64,000 bases of DNA, from positions 1 to 64,000 of the forward strand of contig JANYKS010000004.1 in NCBI GenBank assembly GCA_025358125.1, written 5' to 3'. The stretch is from Actinomycetes bacterium. Its GTDB lineage: Bacteria > Actinomycetota > Acidimicrobiia > Acidimicrobiales > Ilumatobacteraceae. Position 1 is the stretch's first letter. The number at the start of each line of letters is the position of its first letter. A model generated the notes under the pieces. That model saw only the letters and a program-made list of their open reading frames with translations, did not search any database and had not been told where the DNA came from. Shown piece after piece: positions 9,022 to 18,700 of this stretch. Made by a program: the position numbers and the translations under genes.

Positions 9022-9851
9022 CGGATGACCTCGGTGATCGCCTGACCGGCCGGTCCGATGACGAGTTTCTCACTCACGGGCAGGAACGGCAGCCGCAGCG
9101 GCCAGCGGGTCCAGGCCGGCAACAGCGCCACCGCCGACGCCGACAGGGCGAGATAGGCGGGTCGCGCAGCCAGGGGGAGCGGCGGGTCGATCAGCAGGAA
9201 CCTGGCAGCCTCGCGGGCTGCGTCGGTTCCGCGCATCTCAGGCCGAAAGGCGCGGAGCTGGTCATGGAGCATGCGCACCGTGAGCGGCGGTTCGGTCACG
9301 CCGAGTTTGCGGGCGATCACCGCCGCGTCCTCGACGTAGCTGTCTGCTTGCGCGTGGCTCAATGTGCGCTGGCCGTAGCGCTTGTACGCGACCAGAAAAC
9401 TATCGGTCTCGGCGAGATGAACCCAGTGCAGCAGATGCGGGTCGTTGGCCGCATAGGGCCGGCCGTCGTCAGCTACTCCGACGACTCGCCCGTGCACCCG
9501 CTTGACGACGGCGACTGCCTGCTCGGCCATGGCGGCCGGGCCGAAGGTGGTTGTGGCCAAGAAGTCGGCCGTGCGCTGGAGCCGGCCCCACGGATCGCTG
9601 CGGTAGTCGGAGTGCTCGGCGACACCGGCCATTGCGAGCGGATGGAGCGATTGCAGCAGGAGCGCTCGTAGTCCGCCGACGAACATCGAGGCATCAGAGT
9701 GCACCAGCCGGATCGGGCTGTTCTCGGGGAACCATCGGGGGCCCGGGGTGTCGAAGATCTGGGCGTTCTTCTGCTGCGGGTCGACACCGACGACGCGAGA
9801 CCGGATCTGTTGCGCGATCCAGGTTCGGGCGGGCTCGAGCGTGGCCATCAT
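8979..9851 (-). CDS. Oxygenase MpaB family protein (DUF2236)
   Basis: A 290-residue protein of the DUF2236/MpaB/latex-clearing-protein family, haem-binding alpha-helical proteins of which some are oxygenases. Diagnostic stretches are the early RLVHSDASMFVGGLRALLLQ, LHPLAMAGVAEHSDY, the YRSDPWGRLQRTADF block, and the HLLHWVHLAETDSFL segment with His residues that would ligate haem. Its start overlaps the stop of the DUF2237 gene by one to three bases and its end overlaps the B12-like gene by 43 bases, so the three are co-translated. The natural substrate of this bacterial group is mostly unknown. Confidence 0.85.
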   Translation of the reverse strand: MMATLEPARTWIAQQIRSRVVGVDPQQKNAQIFDTPGPRWFPENSPIRLVHSDASMFVGGLRALLLQSLHPLAMAGVAEHSDYRSDPWGRLQRTADFLATTTFGPAAMAEQAVAVVKRVHGRVVGVADDGRPYAANDPHLLHWVHLAETDSFLVAYKRYGQRTLSHAQADSYVEDAAVIARKLGVTEPPLTVRMLHDQLRAFRPEMRGTDAAREAARFLLIDPPLPLAARPAYLALSASAVALLPAWTRWPLRLPFLPVSEKLVIGPAGQAITEVIRWSMRRPAGADQQG

Positions 9852-10213
9852 CAGTCGATCGCGTGCGCCCTGAGATCGGCGAGCGAGCTGTACTCGAGTG
9901 CGGAAACATGGGTGGCCGCGAGTCGTACCTTCGGTGCTGCACCTGCCTCAAACGCCTCCTGCCATCGCGGGGCACAAAGACACCATTGATCGCCATCGCG
10001 AAGGCCTGCGAAGCCGTACTGCGGCATCGGTGTGCTGAGGTCGTTTCCGGCCAACTTGGTGAACTCGAGGAATTCGTCGGTCATGACGACGCAGACGACA
10101 TGCAGGCCGGGATCATCGCCGTGGTTCTCGCAGCAACCCGTGCGGTAGTACCCGGTGAGCGGATCGAGCGAGCAGGATTCGAGGTCGCCACCGAGCACGT
10201 TCGTCTGAGTCAT
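9851..10213 (-). CDS. DUF2237 family protein
   Basis: A 120-residue protein matching the DUF2237 family in length and sequence: NVLGGDLESCSLDPLTGYYRTGCC at the start, then DPGLHVVCVVMTDEFLEFTK, GNDLSTPMPQYGFAGL and GDQWCLCAPRWQEAF. The conserved Cys and His residues (CC near residue 27, CLCAPRW near 79) could bind a metal; the biochemical role of the family is not known. It is first in the minus-strand operon leading to the MpaB-like and B12-like genes and is divergent from the PPOX gene across only 29 bases, so their promoters overlap. Confidence 0.88.
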   Translation of the reverse strand: MTQTNVLGGDLESCSLDPLTGYYRTGCCENHGDDPGLHVVCVVMTDEFLEFTKLAGNDLSTPMPQYGFAGLRDGDQWCLCAPRWQEAFEAGAAPKVRLAATHVSALEYSSLADLRAHAID

Positions 10214-10242
10214 GTTCCTATTGAACCCCGTAGAATGGCGAC

Positions 10243-10632
10243 ATGCTTGATCTCAAGATCCGTGACTTCGCCCAAGGCAAGAATTTCGGAGCACTCAGTG
10301 TCCATCTGCCCGACGGATCCGTCGCCACTCACGTGATGTGGGTCCACGCCGACGACGAGCACATCCTCATCAACACCGAGGTCCACCGGGCCAAGTACAA
10401 GGGCGTGCAGGCCAACCCGAACGTGACGGTCGCGATCTGGGATGCAGCGAACCCGTACAACTATGCAGAGGTGCGCGGCACGGTCACGGGCGAGGTCCGT
10501 GGCGAGGCGGCGCTGGCATCGATCAACGAGTTGTCGCGCAAGTACACCGGAGAAGATTACGGCAACGAGATTCAGAGCGAGCGGGTCGTGCTCCAGATCA
10601 CCCCGGACCGTCAGCGCTCCCAGGGTTTCTGA
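10243..10632 (+). CDS. PPOX-class (pyridoxamine-oxidase-like) F420/flavin-binding protein
   Basis: A 129-residue split-barrel protein of the pyridoxamine 5'-phosphate oxidase superfamily, actinobacterial F420-dependent type. Typical features are the opening KIRDFAQGKNFGALSVHLPDGS, the strand HVMWVHADDEHILINTEVHRAKYKGVQ (cofactor phosphate contacts), and NYAEVRGTVTGEV. Such enzymes reduce or oxidise small molecules with F420 or flavin. A tagaat -10-like box sits about 10 bases before the ATG. It is monocistronic: it faces the VIT1-type gene and diverges from DUF2237. Confidence 0.85.
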   Translation: MLDLKIRDFAQGKNFGALSVHLPDGSVATHVMWVHADDEHILINTEVHRAKYKGVQANPNVTVAIWDAANPYNYAEVRGTVTGEVRGEAALASINELSRKYTGEDYGNEIQSERVVLQITPDRQRSQGF

Positions 10633-10734
10633 CCGGCGAAGCAAGCAGGGCGATTCCCGTTGCGTTGGGCGCCAAGTTGCCCGTCGAGTTGGCCGGCCAA
10701 GCTCGGGGCCAGGCGGAGCGGCCAGGTATTGCGG

Positions 10735-11460
10735 CTAGTTGGTGCTCACATTCAGTAGCTGCCCAACGCCATAGGTGATCGCGCACGCGCCGAGCAGGAT
10801 GAGCACCTGGCGTGACGTCGTCACGAGCGTACGGCGCGAGCCCAATTTTCCGATGGCCCAACCGATGGCTGCGGCCGCGATTACGCCGATCAGCACCGAG
10901 GCGACCTTGGCCGAATTATCCTTTGCCACGAACCACGGCACCACCGGCAACATCGCGCCGAGCAGGAAGCAGACGAATGACAGCGATGCGGCGTTGAGCG
11001 CCGATGGCAGCTCATCGGGGTCGATGCCGAACTCTTCGCGTGAGTGCACCGCCAGCGCGTTTTCGGTCGATTGCATGACGTCGGCGGCTGCCTGACGCGC
11101 GGTCGTCTCCCGCATCCCGTGGCCCTCGTACATCAGCGCCAACTCCGCCTGCTCGGCCACTCCGTTGACCTCGAGTTCGCGACGCTCGATCGCGACCTCG
11201 CGCAGCACGAGCTCGTTCTGGGCGGAGATACTGATCCATTCGCCGGCGGCCATGCTGACGGCGCCGGCGATCGCTCCGGCGAGGCCGGCGAGGCGCACCA
11301 GGCTCGCGTTCACCCCGCTGCCGGCGAACCCGATGACGAGCGAGACGTTGGACACGAGACCGTCGCTGATGCCGAAAACGCCCGCACGGGCGAGGCCCCC
11401 TTGGACCGAGCGATGTCCGGGATGGGCTTCTGTCGGGCGGCGATATCCGTGTCGACTCAC
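10735..11460 (-). CDS. VIT1/CCC1-type transporter (iron/manganese)
   Basis: A 241-residue membrane protein of the vacuolar iron transporter family. After a charged N-terminus it reads GVFGISDGLVSNVSLVIGFAG, the hallmark first membrane segment with Asp, then GAVSMAAGEWISISAQNEL, the second hallmark. A cytosolic metal-binding arm rich in Glu and His follows (residues ~90-145), then three more hydrophobic segments. Family members export Fe2+ or Mn2+ from the cytoplasm. The GTG at the SRHGYRRP sequence is the best start; a long open extension upstream runs antisense into the glutamate dehydrogenase gene and is not credible. Confidence 0.85.
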   Translation of the reverse strand: MSRHGYRRPTEAHPGHRSVQGGLARAGVFGISDGLVSNVSLVIGFAGSGVNASLVRLAGLAGAIAGAVSMAAGEWISISAQNELVLREVAIERRELEVNGVAEQAELALMYEGHGMRETTARQAAADVMQSTENALAVHSREEFGIDPDELPSALNAASLSFVCFLLGAMLPVVPWFVAKDNSAKVASVLIGVIAAAAIGWAIGKLGSRRTLVTTSRQVLILLGACAITYGVGQLLNVSTN

Positions 11461-11599
11461 GCCGACGACGCTACCCCGTCCTGCTCGCTTCGGTTCGGGC
11501 CGCGTCGGTTCAGATCCCGACGCTACTGTGTGGGACGGAACCAATTGTTTTCGGCTACACGAGTCCCGCCAGCGTTGTCGGAACAGAAAGCGAAGATCC

Positions 11600-14500
11600 A
11601 TGGCATACCGGGAGTCCTTCTCCTCCGGCCTCTCAGTCGTCGTCGATGACGCCGCCAAGTTGGCAGACGGCGGTGAGCGCAGCCTCGTCGCCTCATTCGT
11701 CCCCCGGTTCTTCGACGAGATCGATGACGGAGAACTCGCGTCGAAGGCGGAGGATCTCGCCGCCGCCGCGATGACCCATCTTCGGTTCGGTATGCGCCGC
11801 AAGTCGGGGGAAACCCTCGTCGACGTGTGCGACGGGGTCGATCCGGCGCACTCATTGCTGTTGGTGATCAGTGACGACGCACCCTTCATGGTCGACTCGA
11901 TCCGTCTCGCGCTCGAGCGGCTCGGTCTCTCCATCCACCTGATGGTCCACCCGTGGCTCGATGTCGACCGTGATGCCGATGGGGTCATCACGAGCATTGG
12001 CGCCGGCTCGATTCGTGAAGCGTGGACGCAGATCGAGATCACCCGCTGCTCACCGACGGTGGCAGCGCAGCTCGAACGCGAGGTGCGAACTGCGGTCGCC
12101 GGCGTTCAGCTCGTGGTCGGCGACGCCGCCGCGATGCGGGCTCGCGCCCATGCCGTCGCCGAGGTACTGGCCGACAAGGTGGCAGAGGGGCACACGGCCA
12201 CGGAGGCCGATCAGGTGTCCAAGCTGCTCGGCTGGTTGACCCGCCAGCACTTCGTTTTCCTCGGTGCAGCGTCGTACACCGTCACCAAGGACACGCTTAC
12301 CGTCGTCGCGGGATCGCAGCTCGGTCTGCAGCGAACCGCCGCTGGTGTCGATCCCGCGTATGCCGGTGGCGATCAGCTGGTGTCCATTGCGCGCGCAGAT
12401 GCCGAAGTGAACATCCATCGTCATGCCCGACCGGTCTGTATTGCTGTTCGGCGAGTCGGCGCCGACGGTCAGGTCGTCGGCGAGGAACGGTTCTTCGGGT
12501 TGTTCGCGGCGGCCGCCTACCGGGCGTCGGTGACGACGATCCCGCTGCTGCGCGAACGCGTCGCCTGGATCCTTCAGCGGAGCCGGTTCGATCCCTCCAG
12601 CCACACCGGCCGCGCCCTGCGCAACGTGCTCGAGACCTTTCCACGCGACGAGATCTTCGAGATCGGCCGCGATGAACTCGCCGACGTCGCGATGGTGATC
12701 GTCGGACTGCAGGAGCGCTCGATCGTCCGCGTGCTCGAGCTCCGCTCGCCCGCCAGCGGCTGGCAGACACTTGCCGTCTACATGCCGCGGGCGCGGCTGA
12801 CGGCCGAGACTCCCCGCAAGGTTGCCGAGCAGATCTCCGCGTCGATGAACGCGTCGCGGATGGAGCACGACACGTTCGTCAGCACGAGCCCGCTGGCTCG
12901 GGTCACCGTCGCCATTCGCCGCGCCGAGCCGGTGACCGAGGACGACCTGGCCCGGCTGACGATCGAGGTCGATCAGCTGACCCAGCGATGGGCTGACGGG
13001 CTGCGCGCTGCGCTCGCCGGCTCCCTCGGTGAGCACGAGGCCGAGAGGCTGAGTGATCGCTACGCCGCTGATCTGCCGAGCGACTACACCTCTCTCACGC
13101 CGCCAGCGCTGGCCGTGCTCGACCTGCAGACGATCGATCGATTGATAGCCGGCGACGAGGTCACGGCAACTTCGTTGCTCTCGCCGAACGGTCTCGCTGC
13201 GAACGAGCGCCGGTTCCGCATCTATCGCCGCAACAGGCCGTTGACCCTGGCAGATCTGCTGCCGCTGCTCGATCAGCTCGGCCTCCAAGCGGTGGACGAG
13301 CGTCCGTTCACACTGCCGATCGGCGACGACACGATCTCGTTGTACGACGTCGGCGTTCGCTTCGCCGACAGGGCCACGGTCTCCGAGGAGATCCTCGCCG
13401 AGGTGCAGTCCACGTTCCGCCAGCTGCTCGCCGGCATCGTCGAGGGCGATGGGTTCAATCGCCTCGTCCTGACCGCGGGCCTCGAAGCGCGCGACGTCGA
13501 GATCGTGCGTGCCTACGCCAAGTATCTGCGCCAAACGAATTTTCCGTTCAGCCAACAGTACGTCGAAACGACGCTCGCCAAACACCCGCACGTCGTCGAC
13601 CTGATCGTCAGGCTGTTCAAGGCTCGCTTCAGCTTCGCGATCGCGCCAGAGGGGCGCGAGACGGCATGCGACGCCATTCGCGCCCAACTCGATACCGCGC
13701 TCGAAGCGATTCCGAGCCTCGACGAGGACCGCATCTGTCGCACTCTTGGCGAACTCGTGATGGCAACGCTGCGCACGAACGCTTTTCGGCCCTCACCTGA
13801 CGGTGGCAAGCGTCGCGTCGTTGCCCTGAAGTTCGAGCCGTCGCTGGTGCCAGACCTGCCGTTGCCGAGGCCGATGTTCGAGATCTGGGTCTGCTCGCCG
13901 CGGGTCGAGGGTGTCCATCTCCGCGGCGGTCGGATCGCGCGCGGTGGCATCCGGTGGAGCGACCGCCGTGAAGACTTCCGCACCGAAGTCCTCGGTCTGA
14001 TGAAGGCCCAGATGGTCAAGAACGCGGTGATCGTCCCCGTCGGGTCCAAGGGCGGGTTCGTCGTCAAGAATCCGCCGACCGACGCCGAAGCGCTCCGCGG
14101 CGAGGTCGTCGGTTGCTACCGCGATTTCATCGCGGGCCTACTCGACCTCAGCGACAACATCGTCGACGGCACCGTCGTGGCGCCACCGCAGACGGTCCGC
14201 TACGACGGCGACGACCCATACCTTGTCGTGGCCGCTGACAAGGGCACGGCCACATTCAGCGACATCGCCAACGGCATATCCGACGCGTACGAGTTCTGGC
14301 TCGGCGATGCGTTCGCGTCCGGCGGCAGCGTCGGTTACGACCACAAGGTGATGGGCATCACGGCGCGTGGCGCGTGGGAGAGCGTCCGCCGCCACGCCCA
14401 GGCGCTCGGTCGCAATGCCGACACCGATCTGCTCACCGTCGTCGGCATCGGCGACATGTCGGGCGACGTGTTCGGCAACGGTCTGCTCCGCTCGCGACAC

Positions 14501-16318
14501 GTCAAGCTGATCGCGGCGTTCGATCACCGCCACATCTTCCTCGACCCTGACCCTGATCCGGCCGAGTCCTACAGCGAAAGGCTGCGTTTGTTCGATCTCC
14601 CCCGCAGCAGCTGGGCCGACTACGACTCGTCGCTCATCAGCTCAGGCGGCGGCGTCTTCGCCCGTTCCGATAAGTCGATGTCGCTGTCCGCCCAGATCCG
14701 CAAAAGGCTTGCGATCCAGGCAACCGAACTCGCGCCGAACGAGCTGATCTCGGCGATCCTGCGCGCTCCGGTCGATCTGCTCTGGAACGGTGGCGTCGGC
14801 ACGTACGTCAAGGCATCGGGGGAAAGCAACGCCGAGGTCGGCGACCGGGCAAACGACGGAGTGCGCGTCGACGGTGGCGAACTGCGTTGCCACATCGTCG
14901 GCGAGGGCGGCAACCTCGGGTTCACCCAGCGTGGCCGGGTGGAGTACGCCCTGTCGGGCGGCCTGATCAACAACGACGCGATCGACAACTCGGCCGGGGT
15001 CGACTGCAGCGACCACGAGGTCAACATCAAGATTCTGCTCAACGGTTGCGTCCAGCGTGGAGATCTCCCGGTGGCCGCCCGAAACTCCCTTCTCGCCGAG
15101 ATGACGAACGAGGTCGGTGAGCTTGTCCTCGACGACAACCGGGCGCAGACGCTCGCGTTGACGATGGCCCGCAAGCAGGCTGTGCCGATGATCAACGTGC
15201 ACGGTCGCTACCTGCATGCGCTGGAAAGCGAGGGCTGGCTCAACCGGGCGCTCGAGTTCTTGCCGACGGACCGGCAACTCGCAGAGCGCCAGGCGAACGG
15301 GCAGGGCTTGACGACACCGGAGTTCGCGGTGCTGCTGGCCTACACGAAGAATGCCGATGCCGTCGAAATCCTCAACAGTGACCTGCCCGATGATCCGTAC
15401 CTCGAGCCAGACCTGATCCGGTATTTCCCGACGCCGATGCAGCAGCGTTATGCGAACGAGATTCGCAGCCATCAACTGCGGCGGGAGATCTCGACCACTC
15501 AGTTGGTCAACCAGATGGTCAACCTGTCTGGTATTTCATTCGACCACCGGATGACGGAACAGACCGGCGCGGGGATCACCGATATTGCGAGGGCGTGGGT
15601 GGCCTCGCGCGACATCAATCGTCTCCCAAAGCTATGGGACGAGATCGAAACGCTCGAGGCCGATGTGAAGCTCGACGTGCGACTCGACCTGCTGCTCGAA
15701 GCACGACAGATGACCGAGCGCGGTGTGCTGTGGTTGTTGCGCCGCCGCCGACCACCGATCGATCTCGCGGCAACGGTGAAAGATTTCGTCGCCGCGATGG
15801 ACAAGTTGACGACCAACTACGATGCCGTCCTTCGGGGTCAGTTGCGCGACCTGACCCGCTCGACCTGGGCCAGCCGCCTTGCCGCAGGCGTTCCCGAGTC
15901 GCTCGCCGAGCGGTCGGCAGTTTGGCCATTGATGCACACCGCATTCGACGTGATCGACATCGCGTCGCGTCGCGGCGTGGATCCGGTCGAGGTCGCCTCG
16001 ATGTATTGGCACCTGTTCGACGTGCTCGACGTGTTATGGCTGTGGGACGGTGTTGGTGCTCTGCCCCGCTCGACTCGGTGGGAGACCCAGGCCCGTTCCT
16101 CGCTGCGCGACGACCTCCTGATCGATCTTGCCGACCTCACCGAGGATGTGCTGTCGTCGGGAACGGATGTGACGACGTGGCTCGCCAACAACGAACGTTC
16201 GGTCGCCCGCGTGACATCGATCTTCAACGAGGTACGCCGCGGCGACACGTTCGACATCACCACGCTGACGGTCGGGCTGCGTCAGCTCCGCAACGTCGCG
16301 CTCGCCACCCGCAAGTAG
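11600..16318 (+). CDS. gdh: NAD-specific glutamate dehydrogenase, large (L-GDH180) type
   Basis: A 1572-residue protein with the layout of the 180-kDa NAD-glutamate dehydrogenases first known from Streptomyces and Pseudomonas. A long N-terminal region with ACT-like folds (LLVISDDAPFMVDSIRLALERLG near residue 95) precedes the catalytic core at about residues 775-825 (GGIRWSDRREDFRTEVLG, MKAQMVKNAVIVPVGSKGGF) and the NAD domain (VVGIGDMSGDVFGNG). A helical C-terminal region follows. It oxidises L-glutamate to 2-oxoglutarate and ammonium, a catabolic role with allosteric control. The ATG at MAYRESFSSG is chosen because the upstream open frame is antisense to the transporter gene. It is convergent with the patatin gene 21 bases away. 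Confidence 0.95.
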   Translation: MAYRESFSSGLSVVVDDAAKLADGGERSLVASFVPRFFDEIDDGELASKAEDLAAAAMTHLRFGMRRKSGETLVDVCDGVDPAHSLLLVISDDAPFMVDSIRLALERLGLSIHLMVHPWLDVDRDADGVITSIGAGSIREAWTQIEITRCSPTVAAQLEREVRTAVAGVQLVVGDAAAMRARAHAVAEVLADKVAEGHTATEADQVSKLLGWLTRQHFVFLGAASYTVTKDTLTVVAGSQLGLQRTAAGVDPAYAGGDQLVSIARADAEVNIHRHARPVCIAVRRVGADGQVVGEERFFGLFAAAAYRASVTTIPLLRERVAWILQRSRFDPSSHTGRALRNVLETFPRDEIFEIGRDELADVAMVIVGLQERSIVRVLELRSPASGWQTLAVYMPRARLTAETPRKVAEQISASMNASRMEHDTFVSTSPLARVTVAIRRAEPVTEDDLARLTIEVDQLTQRWADGLRAALAGSLGEHEAERLSDRYAADLPSDYTSLTPPALAVLDLQTIDRLIAGDEVTATSLLSPNGLAANERRFRIYRRNRPLTLADLLPLLDQLGLQAVDERPFTLPIGDDTISLYDVGVRFADRATVSEEILAEVQSTFRQLLAGIVEGDGFNRLVLTAGLEARDVEIVRAYAKYLRQTNFPFSQQYVETTLAKHPHVVDLIVRLFKARFSFAIAPEGRETACDAIRAQLDTALEAIPSLDEDRICRTLGELVMATLRTNAFRPSPDGGKRRVVALKFEPSLVPDLPLPRPMFEIWVCSPRVEGVHLRGGRIARGGIRWSDRREDFRTEVLGLMKAQMVKNAVIVPVGSKGGFVVKNPPTDAEALRGEVVGCYRDFIAGLLDLSDNIVDGTVVAPPQTVRYDGDDPYLVVAADKGTATFSDIANGISDAYEFWLGDAFASGGSVGYDHKVMGITARGAWESVRRHAQALGRNADTDLLTVVGIGDMSGDVFGNGLLRSRHVKLIAAFDHRHIFLDPDPDPAESYSERLRLFDLPRSSWADYDSSLISSGGGVFARSDKSMSLSAQIRKRLAIQATELAPNELISAILRAPVDLLWNGGVGTYVKASGESNAEVGDRANDGVRVDGGELRCHIVGEGGNLGFTQRGRVEYALSGGLINNDAIDNSAGVDCSDHEVNIKILLNGCVQRGDLPVAARNSLLAEMTNEVGELVLDDNRAQTLALTMARKQAVPMINVHGRYLHALESEGWLNRALEFLPTDRQLAERQANGQGLTTPEFAVLLAYTKNADAVEILNSDLPDDPYLEPDLIRYFPTPMQQRYANEIRSHQLRREISTTQLVNQMVNLSGISFDHRMTEQTGAGITDIARAWVASRDINRLPKLWDEIETLEADVKLDVRLDLLLEARQMTERGVLWLLRRRRPPIDLAATVKDFVAAMDKLTTNYDAVLRGQLRDLTRSTWASRLAAGVPESLAERSAVWPLMHTAFDVIDIASRRGVDPVEVASMYWHLFDVLDVLWLWDGVGALPRSTRWETQARSSLRDDLLIDLADLTEDVLSSGTDVTTWLANNERSVARVTSIFNEVRRGDTFDITTLTVGLRQLRNVALATRK

Positions 16319-16339
16319 ACGACCGTGCCAGGCCCGTTG

Positions 16340-17185
16340 CTACGTCGCGGCCATCTTGAGGTTCAGATACGCGGCGGTGTCGAGGTAACTGGTCTCGAGG
16401 AGTTCCTCGGTACGGTCGAGGTCGAGCGGGGACATCGTGCCCGGCGCCGGGCTCGGGGGATAGAGGATCGGGATGTGCGCCAACTCGGCGAGGTCGCGCA
16501 GCACCATCTGGCGGGCGTAGACCTCGGTGACGTAGGAGAACAGGTCGATCAGGCTCGTCGGCGCGTCGAGCCCGGCCGTCGGACTCGTCGTGTCCAGCAC
16601 CACCAACGTTTGGGCTCCCATCGCGATGGCGTCACGCATCGGCACGTTGTTGCCGAGCCCGCCGTCGTAGTAGATCCGACCGTTTCGGGGCACCGGAGGG
16701 AACAGACCGGGAATCGCCGCGCTGGCGAGCAGCGCTGTCTCCAACGAGCCGGTACGGAACAACACGGGCGTGCCCAGTTGCACGTCCAGGGCCACCGCTC
16801 CGAACGGAAGGAGCAAATTTTCGATGTTGACGTATTCGCCGAGCACCGCCCGGATCGAGCGGACCATGCCGTCGTTCGGAAAGAAGCTCTGCCGGGTCCG
16901 CCGCCAGTGGAGGAACGGCTTGATGCCGCGCAACGGGAACGCATCTTGGCGCTTGGAGCTCCTCCAGAATCGATTCAGCCGTTCGAACGCACGTGCCGGA
17001 TCTGCGGCGATGACTGCCCCGTTGAACGCCCCGATCGAGGTGCCGACGACGAGATCGGGGGTGATGTCACGCTCGAACAACGCCTGCATCATGCCGACTT
17101 GGACGGCTCCGAGACTGCCACCGCCGCCGAGCACGAATGCCACCGGGCGCGCCAAGCCGTGCTCGTGTGCGCCGGCGGTTGTCAC
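16340..17185 (-). CDS. Patatin-like phospholipase
   Basis: A 281-residue single-domain patatin. The oxyanion loop is FVLGGGGSLGAVQVG (residues 17-31), the nucleophile Ser is in VGTSIGAFNG (Ser50), and the partner Asp is in YYDGGLGNNVP near residue 175, forming the Ser-Asp dyad. No signal peptide or membrane segment is visible, so it is probably a cytosolic lipid acyl hydrolase. The GTG start before TTAGAHEHG is chosen because the long upstream frame lies antisense to gltX. The gene is divergent from gltX across 90 bases. It is one of two patatins in the window; the other is at 33.0-34.0 kb and is not closely similar. Confidence 0.9.
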   Translation of the reverse strand: MTTAGAHEHGLARPVAFVLGGGGSLGAVQVGMMQALFERDITPDLVVGTSIGAFNGAVIAADPARAFERLNRFWRSSKRQDAFPLRGIKPFLHWRRTRQSFFPNDGMVRSIRAVLGEYVNIENLLLPFGAVALDVQLGTPVLFRTGSLETALLASAAIPGLFPPVPRNGRIYYDGGLGNNVPMRDAIAMGAQTLVVLDTTSPTAGLDAPTSLIDLFSYVTEVYARQMVLRDLAELAHIPILYPPSPAPGTMSPLDLDRTEELLETSYLDTAAYLNLKMAAT

Positions 17186-17275
17186 ACTGCATATCTCTAT
17201 CGCGGAGCGAAGGGTCACGCAAGGTCGCCGTCTGTCGGATTCCTCGTGACGCCCCGCGGGTAGCCTGATGGGGCC

Positions 17276-18700
17276 ATGTCCGACCGCCCGCTCCGCCTTC
17301 GTTTCGCACCGTCGCCAACCGGTTTCTTCCATGTCGGCGGGGCGCGCACCGCGCTCTACAACTGGGCACTCGCCCAGCGCGAGGGCGGAACCTTCGTGTT
17401 GCGGATCGAGGACACCGACGAGGCCCGCAATCGGCCCGAGTGGACGCACGGCATCATCGACGCGCTGGCGTGGATCGGCATCGCCGCCGACGACCCCCAT
17501 TTCGAGGGCCCGTACTTCCAGAGCCACTTCGCCGACGCGCACGTCGCCGCGGCCAACCAGCTGTTCGAAGCCGGTCTCGCCTACTACTGCGACCTCACGG
17601 CCGAACAAGTGCAGGAACGGGCCAAGGCCAGCGGCAAGCCGGGCTACGACGGGTACTCGCGCGATCGCAATCTCGAGCCGGGACCCGGCCGCGTGCTGCG
17701 CTTCCGCGTGCCAGCCGGCACGACCGTCGTCACCGACCTCGTGCGCGGCGAGGTCTCCTTCGACAACGCCAACACCGAGGATTTCGTCCTCCTGCGCGGC
17801 AACGCCACACCGATGTTCCTCCTTGCCAACGTCGTCGACGACGTGGCGATGAGGATCAGCCATGTCGTTCGCGCCGAGGAACATCTGCCGAACACGCCAA
17901 AGCAGCAGATGTTGTGGGAGGCGCTCGGTGAGGAGCCTCCGGCGTGGGCGCATGTTCCGGTGCTCGTCAACGAGCAGCGCAAGAAATTGTCGAAGCGACG
18001 CGACAAGGTTGCCGTCGAGCAGTACCGGGCCGAGGGCTACCTCGCCGACGCGATGGTGAACTACCTGATGACCCTTGGCTGGGCGCCGAGCGGCGAGACC
18101 GAGATCGTCCCGTGGAGCCAGATCGTCGACGAGTTCCGGCTCGAAGACGTCACCCATTCGCCGGCATTCTTCGACATCAAAAAGCTCAGCGCTTTCAACG
18201 GCGAGTACATCCGCAAACTTGGCGTCGAGCGGTTCATCGAACTGTGTGCGCCGTATCTGACAGCAGATGACGTGCCGTGGCCACGCGAACAATTCAACCC
18301 GAGCGTGTTCTCGGCGATGGCGGAACTCGTGCAGACGCGGGTTACCCGCCTCGATCAGGTCGTGGCGATGGTGGACTTCTTGTTCCTGACGGATCCACCG
18401 ATCGACGACGACGCGTTCGCCAAGGCCATGTCGGCACCGAACGCGATTGCGCTCCTCGGAGAGGTGATCGGCGCCTACGAGACGGCCGAATGGGACCACG
18501 ACGTGTTGAAGGAGACGCTCGAAGCGGTCGGAGCCGGGCACGGGCTCAAGCCGGGCAAGGCGCAGGCACCCGTGCGCATCGCGATCACCGGGCGTTCGGT
18601 CGGTCCACCGCTGTACGAACCGTTGGTCCTGCTCGGCCGCGAGGAGACTCTGCGCCGATTGCGCGCCGCGCTCGAACGTGGCGGGGGCCCGGCAGCGTGA
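17276..18700 (+). CDS. gltX: Glutamyl-tRNA synthetase
   Basis: A 474-residue class I synthetase charging tRNA-Glu. The HIGH-type motif is [17 protein letters not shown] at residues 13-29, [10 protein letters not shown]-type recognition is [11 protein letters not shown], and the KMSKS-type loop is KLSKRRDKV near residue 238. The C-terminal helical anticodon domain is full length. Actinobacteria usually lack glutaminyl-tRNA synthetase and use a non-discriminating GluRS plus GatCAB, so this enzyme probably also charges tRNA-Gln; both cognate tRNAs lie within 2 kb downstream. Its stop overlaps the GTG start of the following membrane protein. Confidence 0.97.
   Translation: MSDRPLRLRFAPSPTGFFHVGGARTALYNWALAQREGGTFVLRIEDTDEARNRPEWTHGIIDALAWIGIAADDPHFEGPYFQSHFADAHVAAANQLFEAGLAYYCDLTAEQVQERAKASGKPGYDGYSRDRNLEPGPGRVLRFRVPAGTTVVTDLVRGEVSFDNANTEDFVLLRGNATPMFLLANVVDDVAMRISHVVRAEEHLPNTPKQQMLWEALGEEPPAWAHVPVLVNEQRKKLSKRRDKVAVEQYRAEGYLADAMVNYLMTLGWAPSGETEIVPWSQIVDEFRLEDVTHSPAFFDIKKLSAFNGEYIRKLGVERFIELCAPYLTADDVPWPREQFNPSVFSAMAELVQTRVTRLDQVVAMVDFLFLTDPPIDDDAFAKAMSAPNAIALLGEVIGAYETAEWDHDVLKETLEAVGAGHGLKPGKAQAPVRIAITGRSVGPPLYEPLVLLGREETLRRLRAALERGGGPAA

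Noticed and set aside
11165-11599. Upstream in-frame extension of the glutamate dehydrogenase
   Set aside because: It is antisense to the VIT1-type transporter gene and Arg/Ser-rich; the ATG at 11600 gives the family N-terminus.
12050-13687. 545-codon minus-strand frame inside the glutamate dehydrogenase gene
   Set aside because: GC-rich third-position shadow of the real gene, without recognisable protein motifs.
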